Of a stretch of 64,000 nucleotides of DNA, positions 12,591-22,759 are shown one piece after another. The translations under genes were made by a program, and so were the position numbers. The notes below the pieces were generated by a model. It was not told the DNA's origin. It made no database searches and was given only the letters and a program-made list of their open reading frames with translations. Source of the stretch: Synechococcus sp. WH 5701 (lineage in GTDB: Bacteria > Cyanobacteriota > Cyanobacteriia > PCC-6307 > Cyanobiaceae); contig NZ_CH724159.1 in the NCBI RefSeq assembly GCF_000153045.1, positions 289,259-353,258 of the forward strand. Direction: 5' to 3'. The number at the start of each line of letters is the position of its first letter. Position 1 is the stretch's first letter.

Positions 12591-13127
12591 TCAGACCCAC
12601 CACGGCTTGTCGCCGCTGCGGAAGTCGGTGTCGCTCCACTGGCTCAGGAACACGGTGTCGTTCTCAACCGTGACGTTGGCCAGGGCCAGAGAGAGGGGTG
12701 CAGGGCCACGCACCACTTTGCCGGTGGCGTCGTACTGGCTGCCGTGGCAGGGGCACATGAACTTGTTGGAGCCGCTGTTCCAGGGCACGACGCAGCCCAG
12801 GTGGGTGCAGATGGCATTGATGCCGTAACTGCCGATCGCCTCAGGACCCTCCACCAGCAGGTAGGTGGGGTCACCCTTGAGACCCTGCACCAGGCTTCGG
12901 TCGCCCTCCTTGTGGGTGGAGAGCCAGCCCGTGGCCGTGACGGTGTTGCCCAGCTCATCCTTGGCGGTGATGCCACCGCCGCTGCCGGCCGCCTTGGGGG
13001 GAATGAAGTACCTCGCCACCGGATAGAGAGCCCCGAGGGCCACCCCAGTGACCGTGCCGAAGGTGAGCAGATTCATGAACTGCCGACGACCCATTCCGGG
13101 CACATCGCTCACAGGGATCTGGGTCAT
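12591..13127 (-). CDS. petC: Rieske iron-sulfur protein of cytochrome b6f
   Basis: Holds the 2Fe-2S centre that oxidises plastoquinol. 178 residues from the ATG at 13127. A twin-arginine-like GRRQFMNLL precedes the single N-terminal helix, as expected for Tat-inserted Rieske proteins (tatC lies nearby). The cluster ligands are in CTHLGC and CPCHGS. The glycine-rich hinge GSGGG follows the helix. It is first in petC-petA and divergent from the DUF3067 gene. The frame is open further upstream, but that extension lies over the DUF3067 gene on the opposite strand. Confidence 0.97.
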   Translation of the reverse strand: MTQIPVSDVPGMGRRQFMNLLTFGTVTGVALGALYPVARYFIPPKAAGSGGGITAKDELGNTVTATGWLSTHKEGDRSLVQGLKGDPTYLLVEGPEAIGSYGINAICTHLGCVVPWNSGSNKFMCPCHGSQYDATGKVVRGPAPLSLALANVTVENDTVFLSQWSDTDFRSGDKPWWV

Positions 13128-13274
13128 ACGAGGCGTTCCTGGGTGCCGAAGCAACGTGCCGCCCATTATGACCGTTGCCCCTCCGGCAACCGGGGCCCAG
13201 ACCGGGGGTCTGACCTGCTGCCGCAACATGCTGTTGTCACTCCCCCGGAGCGCTCCACCCCGCCGTCCTCGCTG

Positions 13275-13625
13275 TTGTCCGATCCCGCCGCCCCCCACGC
13301 CCCAGCGCCACTTCGTTATGAAGAGGTGATCGCGCTGCTGCGCTCCCGATGGCAGGCCTCCTACGACCTGCAGCTGGTCCAGCGCCGCGGGCGGTTGTAC
13401 CTGCAGGTGATGTGGGCCTACCTCGAGCAGCAGTCCTTCCCCCTCGATGCCGCTGGCTACGAAGCCCGCCTGCGGGAGCTGGTGGAGGTGCTCAACAACC
13501 TCCAGGTGGCTGAGCAAGTGAGGGGGTGGCTCAGCACCACGAAGGACCGGCCGCGGCTGGGCAAGGCGATGAGCCTGGCCCTGGAGCCCGCAGCGGATGG
13601 GCGCAGCAGTGAATTTCTGCTCTGA
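13275..13625 (+). CDS. DUF3067 family protein
   Basis: 116 residues if the TTG at 13275 is used; no ATG or GTG suits the conserved part, so the start is uncertain. The core ([13 protein letters not shown] through [12 protein letters not shown] to [16 protein letters not shown]) matches what I know as DUF3067, a small soluble family of cyanobacteria and plastids. Its location next to petC is common in this group. The molecular function is not known to me. Confidence 0.75.
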   Translation: MSDPAAPHAPAPLRYEEVIALLRSRWQASYDLQLVQRRGRLYLQVMWAYLEQQSFPLDAAGYEARLRELVEVLNNLQVAEQVRGWLSTTKDRPRLGKAMSLALEPAADGRSSEFLL

Positions 13626-13641
13626 CGCGAACGGCGAGTGG

Positions 13642-14457
13642 TCAAGCGGGCTCGGGGCGCACCTGCTCCACCAGGGCCACCAGCGCCACCCCGATCAGGA
13701 ACAGGGCCGTGATCGCTCCGGTGAGCAGCAGCATCGTGACCGGGTCGGTGGAGGGGGTGAGCACGGCGCCGGCCAGGGCCGAGCCCAGCACCACCCAGCG
13801 CCAGGCCCCCAGCATGGTGCGGGATCCCACCAGACCGAAAGCACCGAGCAGCAGCTGCAGCACCGGTAGCTCAAAGGCCAGCCCAGTGGCCACCATCAAC
13901 AACAGCACGAAGTCGAGGTAGCGCTCGATTGACCAGATCGGCTCCACCACATCGGCGCCGTAGTTCACCAGGAAGCGCAGGGCCGCGGGCACCAGCGCCC
14001 ACCAGGCGAAGGCCAATCCGGCCATGAACAGCACCGCCGAGGCCGCTACCGCGGGGGCCACCAGCCGGCGCTCGCGCCTGGTCAGGCCGGGAAGCACGAA
14101 GGAGAGCACTTCATAGAGGACGTAGGGGAGCACAAGGGTGAGCCCGGCGTAACCGGCCACCTTGAGGGAGACGAACAGAAATTCCCCCGGGGCCAGTTGC
14201 AGGAAACGCATTCCCACCGCCGGCACCTGCAGCAGGCGCACCAGGGGGCGCACCAGCACCAGGCAGACGGCCGCCGAAACCACGAGGGCCAGCAGGCTGC
14301 GCAGCACGCGACGCCGCAGCTCCTCCAGGTGCTCCAGCAGGCTCATCTCCACTTCGCCGGGGAACTCATCCGGGCAGCTGACGCGGATGGGTGCTGGCGC
14401 GGGCAGGGCGGTTTCGGTGGCTCCGCTGCTGGCTGTGGATGGGGTTGGTTCGCTCAT
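13642..14457 (-). CDS. tatC: Sec-independent protein translocase TatC
   Basis: Core receptor of the twin-arginine pathway, which exports folded proteins across thylakoid and plasma membranes. 271 residues with an acidic/proline-rich N-terminal extension (about 35 residues), then the conserved [15 protein letters not shown] motif, which binds the twin-arginine signal peptide, and six hydrophobic segments including [11 protein letters not shown] and [12 protein letters not shown]. The ATG overlaps the stop of the upstream NFACT gene (ATGA). The nearby Rieske protein is an expected substrate. Confidence 0.95.
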   Translation of the reverse strand: MSEPTPSTASSGATETALPAPAPIRVSCPDEFPGEVEMSLLEHLEELRRRVLRSLLALVVSAAVCLVLVRPLVRLLQVPAVGMRFLQLAPGEFLFVSLKVAGYAGLTLVLPYVLYEVLSFVLPGLTRRERRLVAPAVAASAVLFMAGLAFAWWALVPAALRFLVNYGADVVEPIWSIERYLDFVLLLMVATGLAFELPVLQLLLGAFGLVGSRTMLGAWRWVVLGSALAGAVLTPSTDPVTMLLLTGAITALFLIGVALVALVEQVRPEPA

Positions 14458-16250
14458 GGCCCTGGCTCCGCTGGGACCTTAGGCACAGATTCCGCCGCAG
14501 CGAGCCAGTGGGCGGCTCGCTGCGGTGAGGCCCAGACCACCTCTCCCCCCTTGTGGGTCACGGTGCCGGCGGCAGCTCCGGCGATTCGTTGCAGCTGATC
14601 GCAGGGCACCTTCAGCACCGGCACCCGCCCATTGTGACGGGCTCGGCTGAAGTGGGCGGCCAGGTCAGCGGCCAGCTGGAGGTCGGCGTCGGCTGCCTCA
14701 GCGGCCGACGCCTTGAGCATCACGTGGCTGCCGGGACATTCCTGGGCGTGGAACCAGAGGTCGCCACGGCGGGCCTGGCGCAGGCTGATCCACTCGTTCT
14801 GGCGGTGGTTGCGGCCCACCTGCACCCTCAGGCCGCCGGGGGTGAGCAACTCCAGGGGGGACGGGGTGCTGGCAGGGGCTGAACGGGGCGGAGCGCGGCG
14901 CCCGGAGCGGCGCCCTTCGGTGCCTACCCGGGCCAGCAGTTCCTCGCTTTCCTGCTCGAGGGCCTGCAGCTGGCAGAGGGCCTCCTCCAGATCCCCGTCG
15001 TGGTGGAGGCCGTGGCTCAGCTCGGGGCCGTGCAGGGCGAGGAAGGCCAGGCTGGCGTCGAGTCGGTCAAGCTGGCGCTGATGCAGCTCCAGCCGGGGGG
15101 TGATCGAGACCACCGAGCGCCGAAGCCGCCGGGCGCGCCGGTAGAGGGCCTGGGCTTCGGCTACCTGGTCGCGGCTGGGAGCTGCCAGGCAGAGCAGGGC
15201 GTCGGCCTGACGGCTCAGATCATCCCCGCTCTCCACCTGATCGAGCAGGTCTTGCTGCTGCTGCCGCAGGCGTTCCTCCCGCTCCCGGGCGGCCAGCAGC
15301 TTCAGCTCCAGGCTCGCCCGCCGTCGTTGCAGCTCCCCCTGGCCCAGCCGCTGGCGGTAGTAGGCCGCCAGGGGGGCGTTCACGGGGCCAGAGCTGGCGG
15401 TGCCCCAGCAGCGGTACTGGCTTGAGCCGCCAGAGCCACTCCTGGAGTCATCGACCTCCCAGCCGAAGCGCTCCTGCTCAAGATCGTGCAACCAGCGCTG
15501 CCAGCGCGCCCAGAGGTGATCCCAGTGCTCCTGGCTGAGCGTGCCCACCGGTTGGGCCAGCAGCTCCGCCGCCGGCTCCGGCGCCCCATCGACCAGTTGC
15601 AGCGCCAGGGCCGGACTGATTCCCTGGTAGGTCTGCTGCAGGGCCTGGCGCAGGGACACGGGCACCAGCTGCAGCCGCCGCCGCCAGTGCTCCTGGGATT
15701 CTTCGAGGCTGGGGGGATCCGACTGCAGGGCCGGTGGTCGTCCGTAGCTGGAGCCGCTGGCGATCGGCCGAAGCCGTGATTGCTGCTCCCTCACCTGGCG
15801 GGCCAGGCTCACCACCCGTCCCTGGGCATCAAGCAGGAACACGTTGCTGTGGCGGCCCATCAGTTCCACCACCAGACGGCGGCCACTGGCCTCCCCGGGC
15901 CGGGGTGCGAAATGCAGATCCACCACCCGCTCGAAGCCCTCCTGCTCGATCGCCACCAGGGCCAGCCCCCCCAGGCCGTGCTGCAGCACGCGGGCCAGGG
16001 TGCTGCCGTCACCCTGTTTCGGCGGCGGATCGATCGCCAGCAGCCGGGGGGCCGCCGCCAGCCAGCTGATCTCCAGCCAGCGCATCCCGCTCAGACCACG
16101 CAGCCCCAGCTGCAGGGTGTGGGGATTGGGCTGCTGGGCCTTCTCGAAGCGGGCCGGCACCAGCAGGGGACGCAGCTCCGCCAGCACCGCCCGCAAGGTG
16201 GTGAGGTCCATGGCCTGGATGGCTGGGCTCGGCTGGGTCTGGGGCGCCAT
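14454..16250 (-). CDS. NFACT-family protein (RqcH/Rqc2-like ribosome quality control factor)
   Basis: 598 residues from the ATG at 16250 (a TTG five codons earlier is less likely). The N-terminal NFACT-N domain (about 14-240), a long coiled coil (about 300-440, rich in Arg, Gln and Glu) and the C-terminal NFACT-R domain (about 480-575, with [19 protein letters not shown]) are in family order. Bacterial RqcH binds split 50S subunits and adds C-terminal alanine tails to stalled chains. At the DR site described for RqcH this protein reads Glu107-Arg108 (GFERVV). Its stop overlaps tatC. It is divergent from gmk. Confidence 0.87.
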   Translation of the reverse strand: MAPQTQPSPAIQAMDLTTLRAVLAELRPLLVPARFEKAQQPNPHTLQLGLRGLSGMRWLEISWLAAAPRLLAIDPPPKQGDGSTLARVLQHGLGGLALVAIEQEGFERVVDLHFAPRPGEASGRRLVVELMGRHSNVFLLDAQGRVVSLARQVREQQSRLRPIASGSSYGRPPALQSDPPSLEESQEHWRRRLQLVPVSLRQALQQTYQGISPALALQLVDGAPEPAAELLAQPVGTLSQEHWDHLWARWQRWLHDLEQERFGWEVDDSRSGSGGSSQYRCWGTASSGPVNAPLAAYYRQRLGQGELQRRRASLELKLLAAREREERLRQQQQDLLDQVESGDDLSRQADALLCLAAPSRDQVAEAQALYRRARRLRRSVVSITPRLELHQRQLDRLDASLAFLALHGPELSHGLHHDGDLEEALCQLQALEQESEELLARVGTEGRRSGRRAPPRSAPASTPSPLELLTPGGLRVQVGRNHRQNEWISLRQARRGDLWFHAQECPGSHVMLKASAAEAADADLQLAADLAAHFSRARHNGRVPVLKVPCDQLQRIAGAAAGTVTHKGGEVVWASPQRAAHWLAAAESVPKVPAEPGP

Positions 16251-16317
16251 GGGCTGCCGCTCCAAGCCGGAGCGTGCGGTGGGATCCCACTACTCTGCTG
16301 GCCAGCCGAAGACCTTC

Positions 16318-16890
16318 ATGGGATCGCCTTCAACGCCAGGACGGCTCACCGTGATCAGCGGCCCCAGTGGTGTGGGCAAGGGCACACTCGTGGCGTCTCT
16401 TCTGCAGCGCCATCCCGGCCTCTGGCTTTCGGTGTCGGCCACCACCCGGGCACCCAGACCAGGAGACATCGATGGGGTCACCTATCGCTTTCTCGATCGC
16501 GAGCGCTTCGAGGCTCAGGTTCAGGCGGGTGGCTTCCTGGAGTGGGCTGAGTTCGCTGGCTATCTCTACGGCACGCCGCGGGCCCCTGTGGAGGACCAGC
16601 TGGCCCAGGGACGATCGGTGTTGCTGGAGATCGAACTGGAGGGGGCCCGTCAGGTGCGGCGTAGTTTTCCGGAAGGGTTTCAGGTGTTCATCAAGCCCCC
16701 CAGCTTCGAGGAGCTGGAGCGGCGCATCCGTGGGAGGGGCACCGAGCGCGAGGAGGCCATCCAGCGGCGGCTCGGCCGCGCCCACCAGGAGCTCGAGGCT
16801 GAAGCGGAATTCGATGCGGTGCTGGTGAACGGCGACCTGGAAGTGGCCGTGGCTGAGCTGGAAGCGGCCCTTGGACTGGCCGCCGGCTGA
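16318..16890 (+). CDS. gmk: Guanylate kinase
   Basis: Converts GMP to GDP with ATP in the cytosol. The P-loop [10 protein letters not shown] sits near residue 15, followed by [19 protein letters not shown] (GMP binding), [15 protein letters not shown], the [11 protein letters not shown] block and the Arg-rich lid [16 protein letters not shown]. 190 residues from the ATG at 16318. The gene order gmk-psaJ-psaF-tsaD-hli is one I associate with picocyanobacteria. Confidence 0.95.
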   Translation: MGSPSTPGRLTVISGPSGVGKGTLVASLLQRHPGLWLSVSATTRAPRPGDIDGVTYRFLDRERFEAQVQAGGFLEWAEFAGYLYGTPRAPVEDQLAQGRSVLLEIELEGARQVRRSFPEGFQVFIKPPSFEELERRIRGRGTEREEAIQRRLGRAHQELEAEAEFDAVLVNGDLEVAVAELEAALGLAAG

Positions 16891-16900
16891 CAGCCGCCAT

Positions 16901-16925
16901 AAAAAAGCGGCCCCGAGGGGCCGCT
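16901..16925 (-). terminator. Rho-independent terminator, probably for psaF-psaJ
   Basis: The inverted repeat AGCGGCCCC/GGGGCCGCT (16906-16914 and 16917-16925) reads on the minus strand as a GC-rich hairpin followed by six T (complement of the A run 16901-16906). It lies 134 bases beyond the psaJ stop and 10 beyond the gmk stop. The tract faces minus-strand transcripts; the plus-strand side has only a weak T context. Confidence 0.75.
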
Positions 16926-17059
16926 GATTGAATCTGAATGACAGTCGGAAGCCGGTTGGCAGAACGACAGGACATCGCGGGCAGACATCCGTTGGTCCTG
17001 TCGATCAGTCGTTGGAGGTTCTGCAGGGCACCGCGACTAAAGCGTAAACGAGAGTTCCT

Positions 17060-17176
17060 TCAAAGCGGGTGAAGGATCAGGTCGGGGAAGAGCCGGAAAA
17101 TCTCAATGGTGAGGCCCGCCGTGAAGGTGAACCAGATGGCGGCCACAACGGGAGCAGTGGTGAGGAATTTTTTCAT
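17060..17176 (-). CDS. psaJ: Photosystem I subunit PsaJ (38 residues)
   Basis: Very short gene read directly from the sequence: it begins [16 protein letters not shown], has one transmembrane helix (about residues 6-27) and ends [13 protein letters not shown]. This is the PsaJ pattern, with a basic N-terminus, one helix and the FFPDLLF/HPL-like end. PsaJ packs against PsaF at the outer edge of photosystem I. It starts 11 bases after the psaF stop, the standard psaFJ pair. Confidence 0.93.
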   Translation of the reverse strand: MKKFLTTAPVVAAIWFTFTAGLTIEIFRLFPDLILHPL

Positions 17177-17187
17177 GGTTCCAGGAA

Positions 17188-17685
17188 TCAGCGGGGGGAA
17201 ACGGTCACTTTGGAGTCGGCTTCAATCATTTTTCCGCCGACGAACTCGTTGAAGGCGGCCAGGGGCCAGACGGCTGCGGCCAGGGTGGATTTGAACGCCA
17301 GGGGCATGTCGATCTGGATCTCCCGCATGGTGGCGTCCTTGCTGCCGCGAATGGCGATTAGGTAAGAGCGGCCGGCCCAGCCGATCGTGCCAGCGATGTA
17401 AAGGAAGAGGAGGCCGGGAATGAGGAAATCACCGGCATGGCTGAAGCGGCCATCCACGATCAGGCGGGGCAGGCCGTCATCGCCGCAGAGGGCCTGGCTG
17501 TACGCGTTGAACCGTGCATTGGCCTGGTCGGTGCTGGCCGCCGAGGCCCGCTGCTGGAAGCGGGGGCTCTCGGCACAGGGGGTCAGGCCTGCCACCGATT
17601 CCGTAGCCGAAGCCACGGGCGCAAAGCCGATAAGGAGAAAGGCCGAGAGCAGAACCGCGCACAGGCGGGGGAGAAGACGTCGCAT
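17188..17685 (-). CDS. psaF: Photosystem I subunit III, PsaF
   Basis: 165 residues from the ATG at 17685. A lumenal signal peptide ([21 protein letters not shown], ending at ASA) precedes the mature start [11 protein letters not shown], in agreement with known PsaF. The CAESPRF...[18 protein letters not shown] block holds the two conserved lumenal Cys, then the membrane helix [18 protein letters not shown]. PsaF shapes the plastocyanin / cytochrome c6 side of photosystem I. It is divergent from tsaD, and 17686-17793 should hold both promoters, though I see no strong consensus boxes. Confidence 0.96.
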   Translation of the reverse strand: MRRLLPRLCAVLLSAFLLIGFAPVASATESVAGLTPCAESPRFQQRASAASTDQANARFNAYSQALCGDDGLPRLIVDGRFSHAGDFLIPGLLFLYIAGTIGWAGRSYLIAIRGSKDATMREIQIDMPLAFKSTLAAAVWPLAAFNEFVGGKMIEADSKVTVSPR

Positions 17686-17793
17686 GGAGAGCCTGGGTAG
17701 AAGCCGGGGGGAGTGCCCTGCGGAGCCCTGCATCGGCGTGGGGCCGCGGGGCAGGATGTCACACGCGGACAGTAAGGGAGCTCCCTGGGCGCC

Positions 17794-18849
17794 ATGCCAA
17801 CGGTTCTGGCCCTCGAAACAAGTTGTGACGAGTCAGCGGCTGCGATTGTGCGCGATCGCACGGTGCTGGCCGGCGCAGTGGCCTCCCAGGTGGAGGAGCA
17901 CGCCCGCTGGGGGGGTGTGGTGCCGGAAATCGCCTCCAGGCGGCATGTGGAAGCCCTGCCCCACCTGGTGGAGCGGGTGATGGCCGAGTCGGGCCTGAGC
18001 TACGGCGATCTCGATGGCATCGCCGCCACGGTGGCGCCGGGCCTGGTGGGGGCCCTTCTGGTGGGATCGGTCACCGGCCGTACCCTCGCCCGCCTGCACG
18101 ACCTGCCCTTCCTGGGGGTGCACCACCTGGAGGGTCACCTCTGCTCGGTGCAGCTGGGGGAGCCCCTGCCGCCAGGCCCCTACCTGGTGTTGCTGGTCAG
18201 TGGCGGTCACACCGAGCTGGTGCGGGTGGAGGGGGTCGGGGCGTACCAGCGGCTCGGGCGCAGCCATGACGACGCGGCCGGGGAGGCCTTCGACAAGGTG
18301 GCGCGGCTGATGGGACTGGGTTATCCCGGCGGCCCCGCCATCCAGGCGGCGGCTGCCGCCGGCGATCCCGAGCGCTTCCCCTTGCCCAAGGGACGGGTGT
18401 CCAGGCCTGAGGGTGGCTTCCATCCCTACGACTTCAGTTTCAGTGGTCTCAAAACCGCGGTGCTGCGGCTGGTACAGCGCCTGGAGCAGGAGCCCCAGGC
18501 GCTGCCGCTGGCCGACATCGCCGCCAGTTTCGAGCGGGTGGTGGTGGACGTGCTGGTGGAGCGGAGCTGTCGCTGCGCCCTGGATCAGGGGCTGGACACC
18601 GTGGTGCTGGTGGGCGGGGTGGCAGCCAACCGCCGCCTGCGCCAGGCCATGGAGGAACGCTGCGATGCCCTCGGCCTGCACTGGCGTGTCGCTCCCCTGG
18701 CCTACTGCACGGACAACGCCGCGATGATCGGCGTGGCGGCCGCGGCCCGTCTGGCCGGCGGGGCCCGCAGCGGCTGCGATCTGGGGGTACTGGCACGGCT
18801 TCCTCTCGAGCAGGCCGGCAGCCTTTACGAAACACGGTCCGGTTGTTAA
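17794..18849 (+). CDS. tsaD: tRNA N6-adenosine threonylcarbamoyltransferase
   Basis: Catalyses the last step of t6A37 formation on ANN-decoding tRNAs, acting with TsaB/E. 351 residues from the ATG at 17794. It has [14 protein letters not shown], the metal-binding [49 protein letters not shown] and the late Asp motif [10 protein letters not shown], all in TsaD order. The ATG lies 108 bases from the divergent psaF start. Confidence 0.97.
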   Translation: MPTVLALETSCDESAAAIVRDRTVLAGAVASQVEEHARWGGVVPEIASRRHVEALPHLVERVMAESGLSYGDLDGIAATVAPGLVGALLVGSVTGRTLARLHDLPFLGVHHLEGHLCSVQLGEPLPPGPYLVLLVSGGHTELVRVEGVGAYQRLGRSHDDAAGEAFDKVARLMGLGYPGGPAIQAAAAAGDPERFPLPKGRVSRPEGGFHPYDFSFSGLKTAVLRLVQRLEQEPQALPLADIAASFERVVVDVLVERSCRCALDQGLDTVVLVGGVAANRRLRQAMEERCDALGLHWRVAPLAYCTDNAAMIGVAAAARLAGGARSGCDLGVLARLPLEQAGSLYETRSGC

Positions 18850-18891
18850 TCCCTTTAGAGTGTTTTCAACTCTGTCTTGAGACGAGAACAG

Positions 18892-19074
18892 ATGGCCCCT
18901 GCTGAGATCAGCGAGAACCGGCTTGAGCCCGTCGATGTCGATCCCCAGGAACTCAACGCCTGGCGACGTGGCTTCACCCCCCAGGCTGAGATCTGGAACG
19001 GACGCCTGGCCATGCTTGGCCTGTCACTGGGTCTGGCAAGTCTGCTGCTGATCCGTCTGGCCACCCGCTCCTGA
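18892..19074 (+). CDS. High-light-inducible protein (HLIP / Scp family)
   Basis: 60 residues from the ATG at 18892; an in-frame TTG at 18877 is the alternative. One membrane helix carries the chlorophyll-binding motif EIWNGRLAMLGLSLGLAS of the Lhc/HLIP superfamily (E-x-x-N-G-R). HLIPs dimerise in the thylakoid, bind chlorophyll and carotenoid, and dissipate excess light during chlorophyll-protein assembly. Upstream, AGAGT/ACTCT arms (18857-18873) form a small possible hairpin between tsaD and this gene. A strong hairpin follows the stop. Confidence 0.9.
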   Translation: MAPAEISENRLEPVDVDPQELNAWRRGFTPQAEIWNGRLAMLGLSLGLASLLLIRLATRS

Positions 19075-19082
19075 GCGGCAAC

Positions 19083-19127
19083 CGCGGCCGGATCAGCTGA
19101 TCCGGTGTTTCAGCTGATCCGGCCGCG
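19083..19127. terminator. Long bidirectional hairpin between the HLIP gene and pilT
   Basis: Perfect 18-base arms (19083-19100 and 19110-19127) flank a nine-base loop. They sit 9 bases past the HLIP stop, and the right arm contains the pilT stop. No long T run follows on either side, so this may be a factor-assisted terminator or 3-prime end stabiliser. Confidence 0.7.
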
Positions 19128-20318
19128 CAATGTCTGGGCCAGTTCGTTCGGCTTGAGGCTGTGGGAGAGGGCTTCCTGGGGGGCCACCGCTCCTTCTTCC
19201 ACCAGCGCTGCCAGAGACTGATTGATTGTCTGCATCCCGTCAAAGGCGCTGCGGGCCATGATCTGTTCCACTTCATCGAGATCCCCCCGCTGGATGTAAT
19301 CCCGGCAGGCTTCAGTGTTGACCAACAGATCGTGATAGGCCGTGCGACTCCCACCCCGGGTGCGGATCAGCCCCTGGGAGATCACCGCCAGCAGGGATTC
19401 CGCCAGCTCCCGGCGCATCTGCTCCTTGCTCTGCGGATCAAATAGTCCCATCACCCGATCGACCGAGCGCACCGCTGAATTGGTGTGGAGGGTGCCGAAC
19501 ACCAGGTGGCCGGTCTGAGCCGCTTCGAGGGCGGTGGAGAGGGTGTCTCGGTCGCGGATTTCACCGATCAGGATTACATCGGGATCTTCCCGCAGCGCCG
19601 CTCTCAGTGCCGTGTGGAAGTGCTTGGTGTGATGCCCCACCTGCCGCTGCCGGATCAGGCTGGTGCGGCTGGTGTGAACGAATTCCACCGGATCTTCGAC
19701 CGTGATGACGTGTTTGGCAGCGGTTCTGTTGATCCAGTCGATCATGGCGGCAAGGGTGGTGCTCTTGCCGCAGCCTGTGGGTCCGGTCATCAACACCAGC
19801 CCCTTCGGATAGGTGGCCAACTCTTTCAACACCGGCGGCATGGCCAGTTGATCCAGGCTCGGCACCTCGAGGGGGATCAGCCGCAGCACCATCGCCGGGC
19901 CGCGCACGCTCTCCAGCAGGTTGATGCGGATGCGCGCAAAGGGGAAGGCGTGGGCCCCGTCGAAGTCGAGGTCGTTGCCGAAGCGATCCAGGTCGGTGGG
20001 CTGCAGGATCTCCTCCAGCCAGCGCCGGAATTGCTCCCGGTCTGTGATGGGCCAACCCGTGGTCAGGATGATCCCCTGGCCTCGGAAACGCGGTGATTCA
20101 CCGACTCCGAGATGCACATCGGAGTAACCCCTGGCTTCGGCGATCGCCACGATGGCTTCAAGGCTGGCTGGCAGATCGCCAAAGGTGGGTTGTGCGGGTT
20201 CCGGCATGGGATCGAACGAACCCACTGGTGAGGGCGCCGGCGGAGGTGGGGGCGGCAGCCTGACGGCTGTGGCCTCGACCATGGCCTGGGGAGCGCTGTT
20301 GCTCTCGAGCGGGTTCAC
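19110..20318 (-). CDS. pilT: PilT-like type IV pilus retraction ATPase
   Basis: 402 residues from the GTG at 20318. A proline-rich N-terminal extension (PPPPPPAPSP near residue 22) precedes a PilT N-domain (SDVHLGVGESPRFRGQG), Walker A MTGPTGCGKSTTLAAM near residue 180, the Asp box ITVEDPVEF, Walker B EDPDVILIGEIRD and the His box TGHLVFGTLHTNSA. PilT ATPases depolymerise pilin for twitching and DNA uptake. The long proline-rich leader is unlike the shorter classical PilT. The last four codons and stop lie inside the terminator stem. No other pil gene is in the window. Confidence 0.9.
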   Translation of the reverse strand: MNPLESNSAPQAMVEATAVRLPPPPPPAPSPVGSFDPMPEPAQPTFGDLPASLEAIVAIAEARGYSDVHLGVGESPRFRGQGIILTTGWPITDREQFRRWLEEILQPTDLDRFGNDLDFDGAHAFPFARIRINLLESVRGPAMVLRLIPLEVPSLDQLAMPPVLKELATYPKGLVLMTGPTGCGKSTTLAAMIDWINRTAAKHVITVEDPVEFVHTSRTSLIRQRQVGHHTKHFHTALRAALREDPDVILIGEIRDRDTLSTALEAAQTGHLVFGTLHTNSAVRSVDRVMGLFDPQSKEQMRRELAESLLAVISQGLIRTRGGSRTAYHDLLVNTEACRDYIQRGDLDEVEQIMARSAFDGMQTINQSLAALVEEGAVAPQEALSHSLKPNELAQTLRGRIS

Positions 20319-20422
20319 GGGTTGGGTGCGGCCATCGCGCTCAGCATTGCTCGAAACTCAGCCCCTGTCATGCAGGCGCCTCAGGGCCCCTTCCCTAGGA
20401 TCCCAGCCACCGCCTCGCCCCC

Positions 20423-21547
20423 TTGACCGCCACCGCACCGCTCGTGAGCATCGTGCTGGGCACCCGGCCAGAAGCGATCAAACTGGCACCGGTGATCCTG
20501 GCGTTCCAGCGTGATCCAGGCTTCCGCACCCGGGTGGTGCTCACGGGTCAGCACCGGGAGATGGTGGCCCAGGTGATGGATCTGTTCGGGCTCGCCCCCG
20601 ACCGCGACCTGGCCCTGATGGCCCCGAAGCAGACCCTCACCCATGTCACCTGCGCGGCACTGCAGGGCCTGCGCGAGGAGTTCCTGGAGCATCGCCCCGA
20701 GCTGGTGCTGGTCCAGGGCGACACCACCACCGCCTTCGCTTCGGCCCTGGCGGCTTTCTACGAGCAGATCCCCGTGGGCCATGTGGAGGCCGGGCTGCGC
20801 ACCGACAACCTGCTTGACCCCTTCCCGGAGGAGGCGAACCGGCGCCTGATCTCCCAGGTGGCCCAGTTGCACTTCGCTCCCACCGGCGTCTCCGAAGCGA
20901 ACCTGAAGGCGTCCGGCGTGGTCGGGGAGATCCTGGTCACAGGCAACACAGTGATCGACGCGCTGCTGCTGATGGCCGCATCGGCCCCCCTGCCCCAGGT
21001 CCCAGGCCTCGACTGGGAGAGGCAGCGGGTGATCCTGGCCACCGTCCACCGTCGTGAGAACTGGGGGGAGCGGCTCAGCAGCATCGGGCGGGGGTTCCGC
21101 CAGCTGCTGGATCGCCATCCCGACACGGCCCTGCTGCTGCCCTTGCACCGCAACCCCACGGTCCGGGAGCCCTTGCAGGAGCTGTTGGGCGATCATCCCC
21201 GCGCTCATCTCTGCGAACCGCTCGACTACGACCAGCTGGTGGGGGCGATCCGGGGCTGCACGCTGCTGCTCTCCGATTCCGGTGGTCTGCAGGAGGAGGC
21301 ACCGGCCCTGGGCAAGCCGGTGCTGGTGCTTCGGCGCACCACGGAGCGGCCCGAAGCGGTTACGGCCGGAACAGCGCGCCTGATCGGAACCGACAGCGAG
21401 TCGATCGTCAACGAAGGCAGTCGGCTGCTCGATGATCCCGAGGCTTATGCGGCCATGGCCCAGGCCCATAACCCCTTCGGCGATGGTCAGGCCAGCGGTC
21501 GGATCCTCGAGGCCAGCCGCAGCTTCCTGAACGGAGGCCGGAGCTGA
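20423..21547 (+). CDS. wecB: UDP-N-acetylglucosamine 2-epimerase (non-hydrolysing)
   Basis: Interconverts UDP-GlcNAc and UDP-ManNAc for surface polysaccharides. 374 residues from the TTG at 20423; a GTG at 20444 is also possible. Family blocks are LGTRPEAIKLAPVI, TGQHREMV, VQGDTTTAFA, GHVEAGLRT, PFPEEANRR, VTGNTVIDAL, TVHRRENWGERL and SDSGGLQEEAPALGKPVLVLR. Glycosyltransferase-B fold. It is divergent from pilT and convergent with the membrane-fusion protein gene. Confidence 0.94.
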   Translation: MTATAPLVSIVLGTRPEAIKLAPVILAFQRDPGFRTRVVLTGQHREMVAQVMDLFGLAPDRDLALMAPKQTLTHVTCAALQGLREEFLEHRPELVLVQGDTTTAFASALAAFYEQIPVGHVEAGLRTDNLLDPFPEEANRRLISQVAQLHFAPTGVSEANLKASGVVGEILVTGNTVIDALLLMAASAPLPQVPGLDWERQRVILATVHRRENWGERLSSIGRGFRQLLDRHPDTALLLPLHRNPTVREPLQELLGDHPRAHLCEPLDYDQLVGAIRGCTLLLSDSGGLQEEAPALGKPVLVLRRTTERPEAVTAGTARLIGTDSESIVNEGSRLLDDPEAYAAMAQAHNPFGDGQASGRILEASRSFLNGGRS

Positions 21548-21565
21548 CCGGGGGCCCAGACGCTC

Positions 21566-22759
21566 TCAGGAACCCCGTTTCTTCGCCCAGGGGGGGAGGT
21601 CGATGAACACCCTGGTGCCTTCCTCGAGACCCGTGATGATCTGCGTGTCGCGGCCACTGCTCGAGCCCAGGGTCACCGGCTGAAAGCGGGGCTGGTTGTC
21701 CTTGCCCACCAGCAGCACGCCTGGCCGCCCTTCCTCCGTGACGACCGCCACAGTCGGCACAAGGGTCTGTGGGGGAAGACTGCCGGTCTGAAAGTCGATG
21801 TCGGCGGTCATGCCGATGCGCAGAAGGTTGTTGGGATCGCTGAGGGCGAGTTTCACCTCGAACGACGTGACGTTGTTGTTCTTCACCGCCCGCGGGGCCA
21901 CCTGGACCACCCGGGCGGCGAACCGCTTGTCGGGGAAGGCATCCGCCCTCACGCTGGCGCTCTGACCAATACTGATCCGGCCGATGTCGTTCTCAGGCAC
22001 CTTGGCGACCACCTCCATCCCCTGGGCCAGCTCCACCACCGAGGAACTGGAGGCGCCGGCGTTAGCCGAGGCGGAGGTGGTGGGGGTCACGAAGGCGCCG
22101 GGATCGGCGAATCGCTGGGTGATCACCCCGTCGAAGGGGGCCCGGATCGTGAGCTCATCGCGTTCCACCGTGCGCTGATTGAAACGCTTGCGGGCCACGT
22201 CCAATGAGGCCCGGGCCGTGAGGGCACGGGTGCGGAAGGACACGATGTCGTCTTCGCTGATGGCCCCCTCCTCGAACAGCTTTTTGCGGCGTTCGTAGTC
22301 GGAGCGGGCGCGGCTCTCTTCCGCCTCAGCCAGGCGAACCTGGGCCCCCAGTTCCAGCTCCCGCTGGCTCAGATCACCGCTGTCCATCTGGGCGATGGGC
22401 TGGCCCTTGCTCACCCGGTCGCCTTCATCCACGAACAGCGATTCAAGAACCCCACCGCGCTTGGGGCTCACGTTGACACTGCGTCCTGCCTCCAGCTCGC
22501 CGCTGGCGCTCACCACTCCCGGCAGGGTGCCTCGCTTGGCCACGACGGTGTAGTCGGCCAGATTGCTGCGCTTGGCGGCCTGACGCTGTCGCTGCCAGAC
22601 GGTCACACCTCCCACCACCACCAGCAGGGCCACGGCCCCGGCCGCCAGCCGCCCCCAGCGGCGGCGGGGAGCCAGGCCGCCAACCCCAGTTGGAGTCATG
22701 GTCACGCTGGGAGACAGCGGAGACTCGGGAGGCTTCGTGGCTGGGGGTTGTTCGAGCAT
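21566..22759 (-). CDS. Efflux membrane-fusion protein (HlyD/MacA/RND adaptor type)
   Basis: 397 residues from the ATG at 22759. One N-terminal helix ([21 protein letters not shown]), a split lipoyl domain ([40 protein letters not shown], in two halves), a long coiled-coil hairpin (about 140-215, [18 protein letters not shown]) and beta-barrel and proximal domains are visible. This is the periplasmic adaptor of MacAB-like or RND exporters. No ABC or RND partner gene is next to it, so substrate and partner are unknown. The gene is divergent from ychF, with 103 bases between them. Confidence 0.9.
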   Translation of the reverse strand: MLEQPPATKPPESPLSPSVTMTPTGVGGLAPRRRWGRLAAGAVALLVVVGGVTVWQRQRQAAKRSNLADYTVVAKRGTLPGVVSASGELEAGRSVNVSPKRGGVLESLFVDEGDRVSKGQPIAQMDSGDLSQRELELGAQVRLAEAEESRARSDYERRKKLFEEGAISEDDIVSFRTRALTARASLDVARKRFNQRTVERDELTIRAPFDGVITQRFADPGAFVTPTTSASANAGASSSSVVELAQGMEVVAKVPENDIGRISIGQSASVRADAFPDKRFAARVVQVAPRAVKNNNVTSFEVKLALSDPNNLLRIGMTADIDFQTGSLPPQTLVPTVAVVTEEGRPGVLLVGKDNQPRFQPVTLGSSSGRDTQIITGLEEGTRVFIDLPPWAKKRGS

